Of a stretch of 64,000 nucleotides of DNA, positions 8,203-16,021 are shown in pieces. The stretch lies in the NCBI RefSeq assembly GCF_002177115.1, contig NZ_MVAG01000128.1, positions 248,001 through 312,000 on the forward strand, read 5' to 3'. Within the stretch, counting starts at the first letter, position 1; every line of letters starts with the position of its first letter. The position numbers and the translations under genes are program-made. This DNA is from Chryseobacterium mucoviscidosis (GTDB taxonomy: Bacteria > Bacteroidota > Bacteroidia > Flavobacteriales > Weeksellaceae). The notes under the pieces are model-generated. The model made no database searches. It was not told where the DNA came from and saw only the letters and a program-made list of their open reading frames with translations.

Positions 8203-8832
8203 TTACCTCATCCCGGAATCACTCTTCTTAAAAGCATCTACTTTCTGATAAGAATCGTTTTTCTCTTTTTCTTTTTTGTCTGAAATTAAAATTCCGAAAA
8301 GATGATCGATTTCGTGCTGGAAAATAACGGCTGTAAAACCTTCCACAATTTCTGAATATTTCTGACCTTTTAAATCGACATATTCAAGCTGAATGACTTT
8401 GCTTCGGTAAAACTGATCTCTGAAATCAGGAATCGAAAGATCGCCTTCGGGACCTAAATTCTGTAATTCTGATCTCCAGACAATGACAGGATTGATAAAA
8501 TATTCCAACGGTTCACCTTTTTTATCAAAACGCTGAACCCAGATTACTTTTCTGTTGATTCCAACCTGTGGTGCGGCAATTCCCACTCCGCCATCGGTGG
8601 AAAGCAAAGATTCTTTCATTCTGCTGACCAAAACTGCCGTGTTTTTATCCAGCGGATCGATTTCTGCGGAAAGGCTTAATAACGTCTTGTGCTGATTTTC
8701 GTCTGTAGTCTGATAAATCGGCAACGCAGAATTTTTATCTCCCTGATTGATAATGGAAATTTCGCTTGGTGTCAGTTTTTGAGCATTCATCAAACCGATG
8801 AAAAGGATGAAAAGAAGGGATATTTTTTTCAT
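8203..8832 (-). CDS. Exported peptide-deformylase-like protein with altered metal site
   Basis: A 209-aa protein of the polypeptide deformylase family. It has motif 1 GVGIAAPQVG (82-91) and motif 3 QHEIDH (172-177) with H173, E174 and H177. Motif 2 is EGDLS rather than EGCLS, so the metal-binding Cys is D131. The N-terminus MKKISLLFILFIGLMNAQ is a signal peptide, unlike cytoplasmic deformylases. It cannot be the housekeeping enzyme acting on nascent chains. A metal-dependent periplasmic amidase or peptidase role is inferred. Confidence 0.8.
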   Translation of the reverse strand: MKKISLLFILFIGLMNAQKLTPSEISIINQGDKNSALPIYQTTDENQHKTLLSLSAEIDPLDKNTAVLVSRMKESLLSTDGGVGIAAPQVGINRKVIWVQRFDKKGEPLEYFINPVIVWRSELQNLGPEGDLSIPDFRDQFYRSKVIQLEYVDLKGQKYSEIVEGFTAVIFQHEIDHLFGILISDKKEKEKNDSYQKVDAFKKSDSGMR

Positions 8833-8960
8833 TTTTCTGAATGTTTTGCAAAGATAAAAATTGCAGGCTAAGTTTTGTCTGTTTTGGTTAAAGCCTATTT
8901 GAATATTGATAAAAAAGCAATGAAAAATATGCAGACCTCATTGTCTTTTAAACGAATCAT

Positions 8961-8985
8961 TGTCATTCTGACGAAGGAAGAATCT
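8961..8985. repeat. Short dispersed repeat (GTCATTCTGACGAAGG type), copy 1
   Basis: The 25 bases at 8961-8985 are identical to 43349-43373. Both lie outside genes. The motif is familiar from Bacteroidota intergenic DNA. I assign no function. Confidence 0.6.
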
Positions 8986-9059
8986 GTTTAAATTCTCACA
9001 CACTTTTAATCTAAATGAAAACATAGCTTTTTACTTTTAACTTTTTACCTGGCTCTTTC

Positions 9060-9932
9060 TCAATACGTTTTCGTCATATCACTGGGAATGATCAGATTAA
9101 AATCTGTGGGAATATAGTCTTTCTCAGGAACTTTTAATTCAGGATCATCCGATTCAAAAACAGAAATCACCGCCATTTTCAGGTTCGGATTTTTTTGTTT
9201 AATGTACCAGTAAATTCCGCCAAATTCCTTGCTGTGATAGTTTCCGTTGTAATGAATGAATGTTTTTCCGGATTGCAGATTTTTCAGGATAGATTCTGCC
9301 ATAGTCGCATCTTTTGTTGCCTGAGCCGAAATAAAATTCATGACTTTGGTTCCGTCTGCGTGATCGCCCATCATCGCTTTCATTTCAGGGTAACCCGGCG
9401 TTTCGAGCGTTACTTTTATGGGAAGCTGTGCGATATAAGATTTTTCTTTTTCAGATAAATTATTCAGAGATTCCAGACCTTCTTTGGCGGTTTGAGAAGC
9501 GTATTTTCTGGGAATATTGGTTGCGATGAAGTTTAGTTTTTTTGCTTTGGCAAAATCAACCAAAGGTTTATAATCGGTCGTGAAATTATTCCAGAGTCTT
9601 GCGGAATCTTTCAGTATTTTCGCGTCTATTTTCCCGTTGAGATATTGATTCAGTTGTGGCTGATTGTCCCTTTCGAACATTTCAGCACCTAAAATAAGCT
9701 GTCCGTTTTTCTGAGTATACAAACCTTCCGTCACTTTAAGCTGTAACCAGTGGTTGATGGAGTTGTTATGATTTTCACCAAAGAAAACCACATCGTAATC
9801 AGCCAGTTGTCTGATGAGTTTTTCGGGCTTTATTGATTTTCCTTTTTTGTCGTAAAACTGATAGGCTTTAAATTGCTGTGCCTGAAATGAGCAGAAAAAA
9901 GTAAGAAAAAAGGCAGTGAAAAGGTTTTTCAT
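9060..9932 (-). CDS. ChaN family (DUF399) exported protein, putative heme-binding
   Basis: About 290 aa with signal peptide MKNLFTAFFLTFFCSFQAQ. Start ATG 9932 is preferred over an upstream in-frame start at 9974 because the signal begins there. The conserved block VVFFGENHNNSINHWLQ and the later FIHYNGNYHSKEFGG block define the ChaN/DUF399 family. Campylobacter ChaN binds heme and is iron regulated. It lies just downstream of, and in the same direction as, the heme-uptake operon but 600 bp away, so it is a functional neighbour rather than clearly part of the operon. Confidence 0.85.
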   Translation of the reverse strand: MKNLFTAFFLTFFCSFQAQQFKAYQFYDKKGKSIKPEKLIRQLADYDVVFFGENHNNSINHWLQLKVTEGLYTQKNGQLILGAEMFERDNQPQLNQYLNGKIDAKILKDSARLWNNFTTDYKPLVDFAKAKKLNFIATNIPRKYASQTAKEGLESLNNLSEKEKSYIAQLPIKVTLETPGYPEMKAMMGDHADGTKVMNFISAQATKDATMAESILKNLQSGKTFIHYNGNYHSKEFGGIYWYIKQKNPNLKMAVISVFESDDPELKVPEKDYIPTDFNLIIPSDMTKTY

Positions 9933-10536
9933 TTTAATTTTGTTTTTAAACACGAATGGCTTTACAAATATCACGATATAATTTTAATTTTCTGTTGTTT
10001 TTTTTAAACACGAATAACACAAATGGTATCACTAATATCGCTATAAAACTTTAATTTTTTAATGATCTATTGTTTATTTTAACGCGAAGCTTTTTTTAAA
10101 CACTAATATCACAAATGGTTTCACGAATGACACAAGGTAACGTTGATTTATTTTAACGCAAAGTAGATATTTTAAGGTAAATATTTTAAAGTAAGCAAAG
10201 TTATTCAGATTTCATCTTTTATTAAGCGAACGTTTTATGATCGCATTTGGCAATGTCTTAGCTGAGTGGCTCGTTCTATCATTTGCTGAACGAAGTGCCC
10301 TTGCGAACGAAAAATATGCTCAATTAGATCAAAAAGACTTCGCGTTCTTCGCGTTAAATATCGTATCATTTGTGAAAAATATTAGTGCGATTCGTGTTTA
10401 AAAAAAGCTTCGCATTAAAATAAATCAACGTTACCTTGTGTCATTCGTGAAACCATTCGTGCCATTTGCGTTTAAATTAAAAAAAGCCGCCTGTAAAAAA
10501 CAAAACGGCTTAAAGAAACTATCTAACTATTTCAAT
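9933..10536. repeat. Gene-free region with a 43-bp perfect inverted repeat
   Basis: No gene is seen. Bases 10114-10156 are the exact reverse complement of 10415-10457, flanking about 258 bp. Further partial matches extend outward (TTTTAAACAC and TTTAACGC motifs, and ATTAGTG motifs). Several shorter direct copies of the pattern AAACACGAAT...CACAAATGG precede the left arm. This looks like a nested non-coding repeat element. No ORF of note lies between the arms. Confidence 0.7.
10476..10511 (-). terminator. Terminator of the heme operon
   Basis: On the minus strand AAGCCG (10511-10506) pairs with CGGCTT (10489-10484), followed by a T-run. It lies 26 bp after the hemS stop. Confidence 0.7.
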
Positions 10537-11565
10537 TTATTTTTCAAGATCGGCGACGAGGTCTTTCCATTCCTGTAATTCCGGGATTCCGGGTTTTCTT
10601 TTTCCGAAAAACTGAACGATAAAATCGCCCTCTTTATTGAAAACTTCAATGGCGGTCACTTCCCCATCTTCCGTCGGTTTTTTCACAATCCATGCTTCCG
10701 CAATTTTGGTAACGTCCAGATGCAGATTGAAATCGGGATCCATTACGTTGAACCATTGCTGATGCCAAAGTGTTTTTTTCACATTTCCCGTATGAATCTG
10801 GATGATTCCTCTGTTTCCGACAAAAATCATGATCGGAAGTTCTTTTTCCGATGCGTCTTCCAGTACGTTTACAACTTTTGAGCTTTCAATTTTCTTTGCA
10901 AAACCTTCAGGAGCCAGTCTCAACGCCTGCGTTCTGCTCACTCCGAATTTTCGGGTCATCATAAAGAAATCATGCGTATCTTTCAGATTTGTCCATGCTT
11001 TCTGGAAGCCTTCTACATCAATTTCGGCATCTGGTTTTTCTTCTGCTTTCGGAGCTGCTTTTTCAAAATCGAAAGATCCGTTCTGCTCTTCTGCTTTATA
11101 TTTTTCTGCCATTTCATCGAATGCAGCTTCGTTGCTGTCTTTGGTAAGATAAATTTTATGCAGCGCCAAACCGTCTTTTCCGAAAAACTGAAGGCTTTTT
11201 TTATCTCCTTCCACTACTGCGAAAGCAAATTTCCAGTGATTCAGGAAAATCCTTAAATCAATATCTTCTCCCACGAAAAGCTGTGCATGAGGACTGCTGA
11301 AATCGCCGTTCAGATACACTCCTTTTCTTTCGTGAACGCACTCTTCGTTGCGTGTAAGCGCCATTACTTTTCCTAACTGCCCCACTTCTGCTAAAATATT
11401 CTGGAATTCCGGCTTCAGAACCGTTACGCCTTCTCCTACGCTGGTTGCCAATAGTTCAGCTTCGCTTACTCCGAGTTCAGCTGCGGCATTTCGGATTCTC
11501 AGATGCGGATTTTCAGCTTTAAGAGCTTCCCATTTTTCCTTCAGATCGTTTACTAATGTGCTCAT
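10537..11565 (-). CDS. hmuS: Cytoplasmic heme-handling/degrading protein HemS/HmuS family
   Basis: A 342-aa protein made of two tandem HemS-like halves, as in ChuS/HemS/PhuS. Each half starts with an LGVSEAELLA- or FGVSRTQALRLAP-type helix and contains an RN-E/GNRGIIQIHTGN-type strand segment. Family members bind heme delivered by the HmuTUV transporter and help degrade it to release iron. It is the last gene of the operon, 4 bp after the methyltransferase gene, and ends in a terminator. The half linker (about residues 165-185) is acidic and Lys/Ala rich. Confidence 0.92.
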   Translation of the reverse strand: MSTLVNDLKEKWEALKAENPHLRIRNAAAELGVSEAELLATSVGEGVTVLKPEFQNILAEVGQLGKVMALTRNEECVHERKGVYLNGDFSSPHAQLFVGEDIDLRIFLNHWKFAFAVVEGDKKSLQFFGKDGLALHKIYLTKDSNEAAFDEMAEKYKAEEQNGSFDFEKAAPKAEEKPDAEIDVEGFQKAWTNLKDTHDFFMMTRKFGVSRTQALRLAPEGFAKKIESSKVVNVLEDASEKELPIMIFVGNRGIIQIHTGNVKKTLWHQQWFNVMDPDFNLHLDVTKIAEAWIVKKPTEDGEVTAIEVFNKEGDFIVQFFGKRKPGIPELQEWKDLVADLEK

Positions 11566-11569
11566 TTAT

Positions 11570-12220
11570 TTATTTTTTAATGGTTAAAATTGTATAATTT
11601 CTTGTGAGGGTTTCTTCTCCGGTTTTGCTTTTTACTTCTTCCTGCCGTTCGGAAATTTTCATTCTTTTAAAATAACTTTTGGAAACAATTTCCTCCATTT
11701 CATCGGTATTGTACAACGTAAAACCGAACTGTGTAAAAGGGAGTTTTTCCATGAAATCCCGCTGTCCGAAAGTGAGGACAAATGTTCCGTTGTCTTTCAG
11801 AACTCTGTAAATTTCATTGAGGAAATCTGTTGGTTTCTGCCAAAAATAAACAGTGTTTACGGTAAATATTTTATCGAATGTTTTGTCTTCAAAAGGCAGT
11901 TCTGTTCCTTCATACAGGACAAATTCAGCCTGATTTTCAAAATCTTTATTCAGTTTTATGGCTTCGTGATGCATGGTTTCCGAAATATCAATTCCGGTAT
12001 ATTTTAAATCAATGGCTTTGTTTAAAATATTTCTGACATGCCCTGCATTTCCATGACCGATTTCCAGAATGTGTTCATTGTCTTTTATTAAAAGGGTTTG
12101 TATGCTTTCCAACGTCATTCCTATGTTGGTTTCATTCATCATTTCGCCGATCTCAATTCCTTTTTCTCCTTGAGGATGGGCGAGATTCTGTGCTAATATT
12201 TTCAGTTTTTCTGTATCCAT
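11570..12220 (-). CDS. Class I SAM-dependent methyltransferase inside heme operon
   Basis: A protein of about 216 aa with the class I methyltransferase fold: motif I ILEIGHGNAGH, then TGIDIS, motif II/III FDKIFTVNTVYFW and a Methyltransf_11-type core. The upstream TTG at 12229 is less likely than ATG 12220, which follows the hmuV stop by one base. That spacing, together with 4 bp to hmuS, shows it is part of the heme operon. Substrate unknown. Heme, a heme breakdown product or a small signalling molecule are speculative options. Confidence 0.85.
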   Translation of the reverse strand: MDTEKLKILAQNLAHPQGEKGIEIGEMMNETNIGMTLESIQTLLIKDNEHILEIGHGNAGHVRNILNKAIDLKYTGIDISETMHHEAIKLNKDFENQAEFVLYEGTELPFEDKTFDKIFTVNTVYFWQKPTDFLNEIYRVLKDNGTFVLTFGQRDFMEKLPFTQFGFTLYNTDEMEEIVSKSYFKRMKISERQEEVKSKTGEETLTRNYTILTIKK

Positions 12221-12221
12221 A

Positions 12222-12992
12222 TTATCCAAAAATAATCATTGGGTGCGAAGTTACCGGATGATTGCAGATCGTACACGGAAAATTGTAGGCTTCCCGGATA
12301 TTTTCAGCGGTGAAAACCTCTTCCGGAGTTCCGTATGCAGCAACTTTTCCTGATTTCATTAATAAAACTTTATCGGCATATTGTGCGGCAAGATTGAGAT
12401 CATGAAGAACAACAATCGCAGAATTGGCTTTTTTGGTGAAATTTTTAATTATTTCCAATGTTTTGTACTGATGTTTAATGTCTAAATTATTTAAAGGTTC
12501 ATCTAAAAAAACAAGTTTGTGGGCAATTTCGTTCTGAAGCTGCGCAAAAACCCTCGAAAGATGAACGCGCTGTTTTTCGCCTCCCGATAAAGTGTTGTAT
12601 TCTCTTTCTTTTAAATGCAGAATGTCCGTTTCATTCATCATTCGGTTTGTCGATTCATGGTCTTCTGTTTTAGGCTGTGCATCGAAGTACGGATAACGTC
12701 CCATCATCACGACCTCTTTTACTTCGAGCGGAATATCGTTGCTGTTGTGCTGTGAAAATTTGGCTTTGTGTTTTGAAAGCTCTTTCACATTCCAGTCGTT
12801 GATATGCCTGTTTTTAAATACAATCTGCTGTTCAGATTTAATTTCATTGGCAAGAATACTCAGAAGGCTCGATTTTCCTGCTCCGTTCGGACCGACAATT
12901 GCCAGAAATTCGCCATATTCCAGATGAACATCCACCGAATCCAGAATATGAAAGGTTTTATGCTGATAACTGATCTGATGCGCTTTTATCAT
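12222..12992 (-). CDS. hmuV: Heme ABC transporter ATPase HmuV
   Basis: A 256-aa ATP-binding subunit of the FepC/HmuV type. Walker A is GPNGAGKSSLL, the signature is LSGGEKQRVHLSR, Walker B is KLVFLDEPLNNLD and the H-loop is VVLHDL. It powers import of heme through HmuU. Its start overlaps the hmuU stop by 4 bp (ATGA-type coupling). Confidence 0.95.
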   Translation of the reverse strand: MIKAHQISYQHKTFHILDSVDVHLEYGEFLAIVGPNGAGKSSLLSILANEIKSEQQIVFKNRHINDWNVKELSKHKAKFSQHNSNDIPLEVKEVVMMGRYPYFDAQPKTEDHESTNRMMNETDILHLKEREYNTLSGGEKQRVHLSRVFAQLQNEIAHKLVFLDEPLNNLDIKHQYKTLEIIKNFTKKANSAIVVLHDLNLAAQYADKVLLMKSGKVAAYGTPEEVFTAENIREAYNFPCTICNHPVTSHPMIIFG

Positions 12993-14032
12993 AACAGTGA
13001 TTTTTTAAATTTAACTAAAATCGCAATGAAAACAGGACCTCCCATTAAGGCGGTTAAAATCCCGATCGGAAGTTCCGAAGGTTCCACAATACTTCTGCTG
13101 AAAGTATCTGCCGTTAATAATAAAATGCTTCCGCACACCGCTGATAACGGTAAAATAACGACATAGTCTGATTTAAACAAAAATCTTAAAATATACGGAA
13201 CAATAAGCCCGACAAAACCAATGGTTCCTGAAAATGCCACACAGCTTCCCACCATTAAAGCCGTAATAAGGATGATCTGCTTTTTTAATCTTTCTACATT
13301 AATTCCCAAATGCTGTGCATCTTTTTCGCCTAACATCATTGCATTCAACGCTTTGCCTTTTGGCAGTAAAACCGTGTATGAAATAACCAATACGATTCCC
13401 AAAATGATATTCTTCGTCCATGTTGCAGCAGCTAAACTTCCTAAATTCCAGAACGTTAAATCTCTTAACTGGTCGTCTTTTGAGATGTAAATCAGGAACC
13501 CTGTAATGGAAAATCCGATCGCTGTAATGGCAACTCCCGATAATAACATCATCACGACATTGGTTTTACCGCCGCTGGTTGAAATTCTGTACACCAGAAG
13601 CATGGAAATAAAAGATCCGATAAAAGCAGCAATCCCCACCAATGAAAACTGTACGGCTTCAGGAAGAAATTCTCTGAAATATCCTCCCAAAACGATGGTA
13701 ATGGCTGCAAGCAGGGTTGCTCCGGAAGTGAGACCGATTAAATCTCCCGTTGCCAGAGGATTTCTGAACAATCCCTGCAAACCGGTTCCCGAAACCGCCA
13801 ACATACTTCCGATAAGAATCGCCATCACAATTCTGGCTGCTCTTACGTCCCAGACTACATATTTATCGCTCATTGTGAGTGACTGATCTCCGTTCATTAT
13901 TTTTTGTAAAACAGTGAATGCAGACTGACCTCCGAAATCGTAAACTCCGGTGTTAAGCGACCCTACTGCAATGATGCAAAGCAGTACGGTGCTTATGATG
14001 ATGTAAACGGATAATTTACCTGGTGCTTTCAA
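12989..14032 (-). CDS. hmuU: Heme ABC transporter permease HmuU (FecCD family)
   Basis: A 347-aa polytopic permease of the FecCD/BtuC family with about nine or ten membrane segments. The family block RNPLATGDLIGLTSGA and GTIGFVGLIVPYILR are visible, the latter being part of the ATPase-coupling region. The start is TTG at 14032, inside the end of hmuT (17-bp overlap). There is no ATG before the first membrane helix, so the TTG is required. Confidence 0.93.
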   Translation of the reverse strand: MKAPGKLSVYIIISTVLLCIIAVGSLNTGVYDFGGQSAFTVLQKIMNGDQSLTMSDKYVVWDVRAARIVMAILIGSMLAVSGTGLQGLFRNPLATGDLIGLTSGATLLAAITIVLGGYFREFLPEAVQFSLVGIAAFIGSFISMLLVYRISTSGGKTNVVMMLLSGVAITAIGFSITGFLIYISKDDQLRDLTFWNLGSLAAATWTKNIILGIVLVISYTVLLPKGKALNAMMLGEKDAQHLGINVERLKKQIILITALMVGSCVAFSGTIGFVGLIVPYILRFLFKSDYVVILPLSAVCGSILLLTADTFSRSIVEPSELPIGILTALMGGPVFIAILVKFKKSLL

Positions 14033-14891
14033 TCAGAAGTTGGTTTAATTCTACTGCTGCCTGTCCTAATCTTGGTCCGAAACCGGAAACAAGACCGCCG
14101 TCCATGGCAATAATTTTTTTATTTTTTCCGGCATTGGTTTGGGAAACACCCGGCATTTTTAACGCGCCTTCGTTTCCTCCCGCTCCCTGCAGTCCGCTCG
14201 TGAAGAAGAATAACACATCCGGATTTGCTTTTACAACTGCTTCCGGCGTTAAAGGTTTGAAATCTTCAAAATCATTAATGGCATTTTGTCCGCCTGCAAT
14301 TTCAATTAAAGAAGCCATCGGTGTATTTTTTCCTGAAACCATAAGCATATTTCCTCTTGCGTAGATGAACAGGACTTTCGGTTTTTTAGCGATCGGCTGA
14401 ATCTGTTTCAGATCGGCATCAATTTTATTATTCAGTTTCTGATAATCTGTATTTCCGACTGCTTTCGCTACTTCGGCGATCAGTCTTTTAGTTCCGTCGA
14501 CGGTAAATTCCTGTTTAAAAATTTCTGTTTTGATGCCGGAAGATTTAATTTTCCCCATCAGTTCAGGATTGATGTCTTTATCGGAAGCCAAAATTAAGGT
14601 GGGAGAAACTGCCATAATCGGCTCGATGGTCATTGATCTTACGTGTCCCAGATCTTTAGCTGTCGATTTAAGAGATTCGGGAAAAGTACTTGTCACGTCG
14701 GTTCCCACGATTTCTTTTTCGTGACCCAAAGCAGCTACAATTTCGGTGATTCCGCCATTCAGCGTTACGATTTTATGAGCAGATTTTGGAGCTTCAGAGC
14801 TTTGTTCTGTTTTATTTTCAGCAGCAGTTCCTTCTTTTTTGCAGGAATAGACTGCCATTAATACAGATGCGGCAAGAATGAATTTTTTCAT
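14016..14891 (-). CDS. hmuT: Heme-binding periplasmic lipoprotein HmuT
   Basis: A 291-aa class III substrate-binding protein (ChuT/HmuT type) with lipobox MAVYSC (Cys near residue 16), so it is anchored to a membrane. The sequences KIVTLNGGITEIVAALGHEKEIVGTDVTSTFPES and DLGHVRSMTIEPIMAVSPTLILAS are typical of periplasmic heme binders. It passes heme from the outer-membrane receptor to HmuUV. Its 3' end overlaps hmuU. Confidence 0.92.
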   Translation of the reverse strand: MKKFILAASVLMAVYSCKKEGTAAENKTEQSSEAPKSAHKIVTLNGGITEIVAALGHEKEIVGTDVTSTFPESLKSTAKDLGHVRSMTIEPIMAVSPTLILASDKDINPELMGKIKSSGIKTEIFKQEFTVDGTKRLIAEVAKAVGNTDYQKLNNKIDADLKQIQPIAKKPKVLFIYARGNMLMVSGKNTPMASLIEIAGGQNAINDFEDFKPLTPEAVVKANPDVLFFFTSGLQGAGGNEGALKMPGVSQTNAGKNKKIIAMDGGLVSGFGPRLGQAAVELNQLLIESTR

Positions 14892-14918
14892 GATATCTTT
14901 TTATTTGATTTAAAATTT

Positions 14919-16007
14919 TTAGAACAAGGGTTTGTATTCGAACTGCGGATAGCCTCTTTCGCCGCTGCTGCTCGTAAGTCTGGTGAATCTCAGCTTAAAG
15001 TAATATCCGTCCGGATCTTTGATGACATAAAATACATCGCCTTTCACCTGATATCCGGAAGGTCCGACTTCCCGCCAGTTTCCTCCGATAACACGCTGAT
15101 CGTTGTAAATGAATTTCGACTGATCGATATCCGAAACTTTAAAATTATTGTAGGCTTCAACACCGGTTGTGGTTCCTGAAGCTTTTACTTCATAAGCTCC
15201 TGCTCCACCTACATTATTGATGGTAATAAAGTCTGCATATACATAGCTTCCAGCTCCTGTAATGGTATTGGTAAAGACCGAAAAGCAAAGATCCCATTTC
15301 TTTTTTTCAGGCTGAATGAAGAGTTCTTTTTCATTTTTCAAACTAACAAAATTATAATTGTACGCGGAGTTTTTATTGATGGTTAATTCCTTGTGAGAGG
15401 TTGAGTTTATTGGGGCATATTTTATTTTATATCCTCCGTTTGAAGTTCTCGAGATCTGAATTTTCATCCATCCTCTGCTTTCTCCGGCTGTGGTAACGCT
15501 TCCTGCGGGAACATTTCCTGTGTAAATTCCTTTTCCCATGTTCAGAAGATATACTGCATTTTCAGATTCATTGGGTTTAATTTCTTCAATTGCGGTATAA
15601 CCTGAAGGAAAGTTTCCTTTCACATCATCAATATAAATGGTGTTGGAAGGGTTAAAATTCGCAACCTGTACAAGATCCTGCAAACCGGAAACCTCAGCTT
15701 CTGTGACCAGATCGATATTCGCAGCATTCGGGATTTTTCCTGCTGCCATCATCAGAGAAGAATTAAGAATGACTTTAAAGTTGCTTCCTGAATACAAAGC
15801 GAGATCCCAATCGGTTCTTTTGGTCAGCACTTCAGAATCCGTTCCCAGATCAAACCAGACCTGATTGGGCTGTGTAGGTCCGCCAACGGTAGGATTCACG
15901 ATGGAACCTTCAATTTTTGATATGGCAACGGGATCTTCATTATCATTAATGCAGGACTGGGTGATGAATGATGTCCCGATGAAGAGGTAAAGCAGTATTT
16001 TTTTCAT
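14919..16007 (-). CDS. hmuY: HmuY family heme-binding surface lipoprotein
   Basis: A 362-aa predicted lipoprotein (signal ending FITQSC, Cys 19) of the HmuY family. In Porphyromonas gingivalis HmuY is a hemophore that hands heme to HmuR. The family shows itself by the repeated units WFDLGTDSEVLTKRTDWDLALYSG and KKWDLCFSVFTNTI...YVYADFITINN. At 362 aa it is longer than P. gingivalis HmuY. It sits between the receptor (14 bp) and hmuT (27 bp) on the same strand. Confidence 0.88.
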   Translation of the reverse strand: MKKILLYLFIGTSFITQSCINDNEDPVAISKIEGSIVNPTVGGPTQPNQVWFDLGTDSEVLTKRTDWDLALYSGSNFKVILNSSLMMAAGKIPNAANIDLVTEAEVSGLQDLVQVANFNPSNTIYIDDVKGNFPSGYTAIEEIKPNESENAVYLLNMGKGIYTGNVPAGSVTTAGESRGWMKIQISRTSNGGYKIKYAPINSTSHKELTINKNSAYNYNFVSLKNEKELFIQPEKKKWDLCFSVFTNTITGAGSYVYADFITINNVGGAGAYEVKASGTTTGVEAYNNFKVSDIDQSKFIYNDQRVIGGNWREVGPSGYQVKGDVFYVIKDPDGYYFKLRFTRLTSSSGERGYPQFEYKPLF

Positions 16008-16021
16008 TTCAATGATTATTT

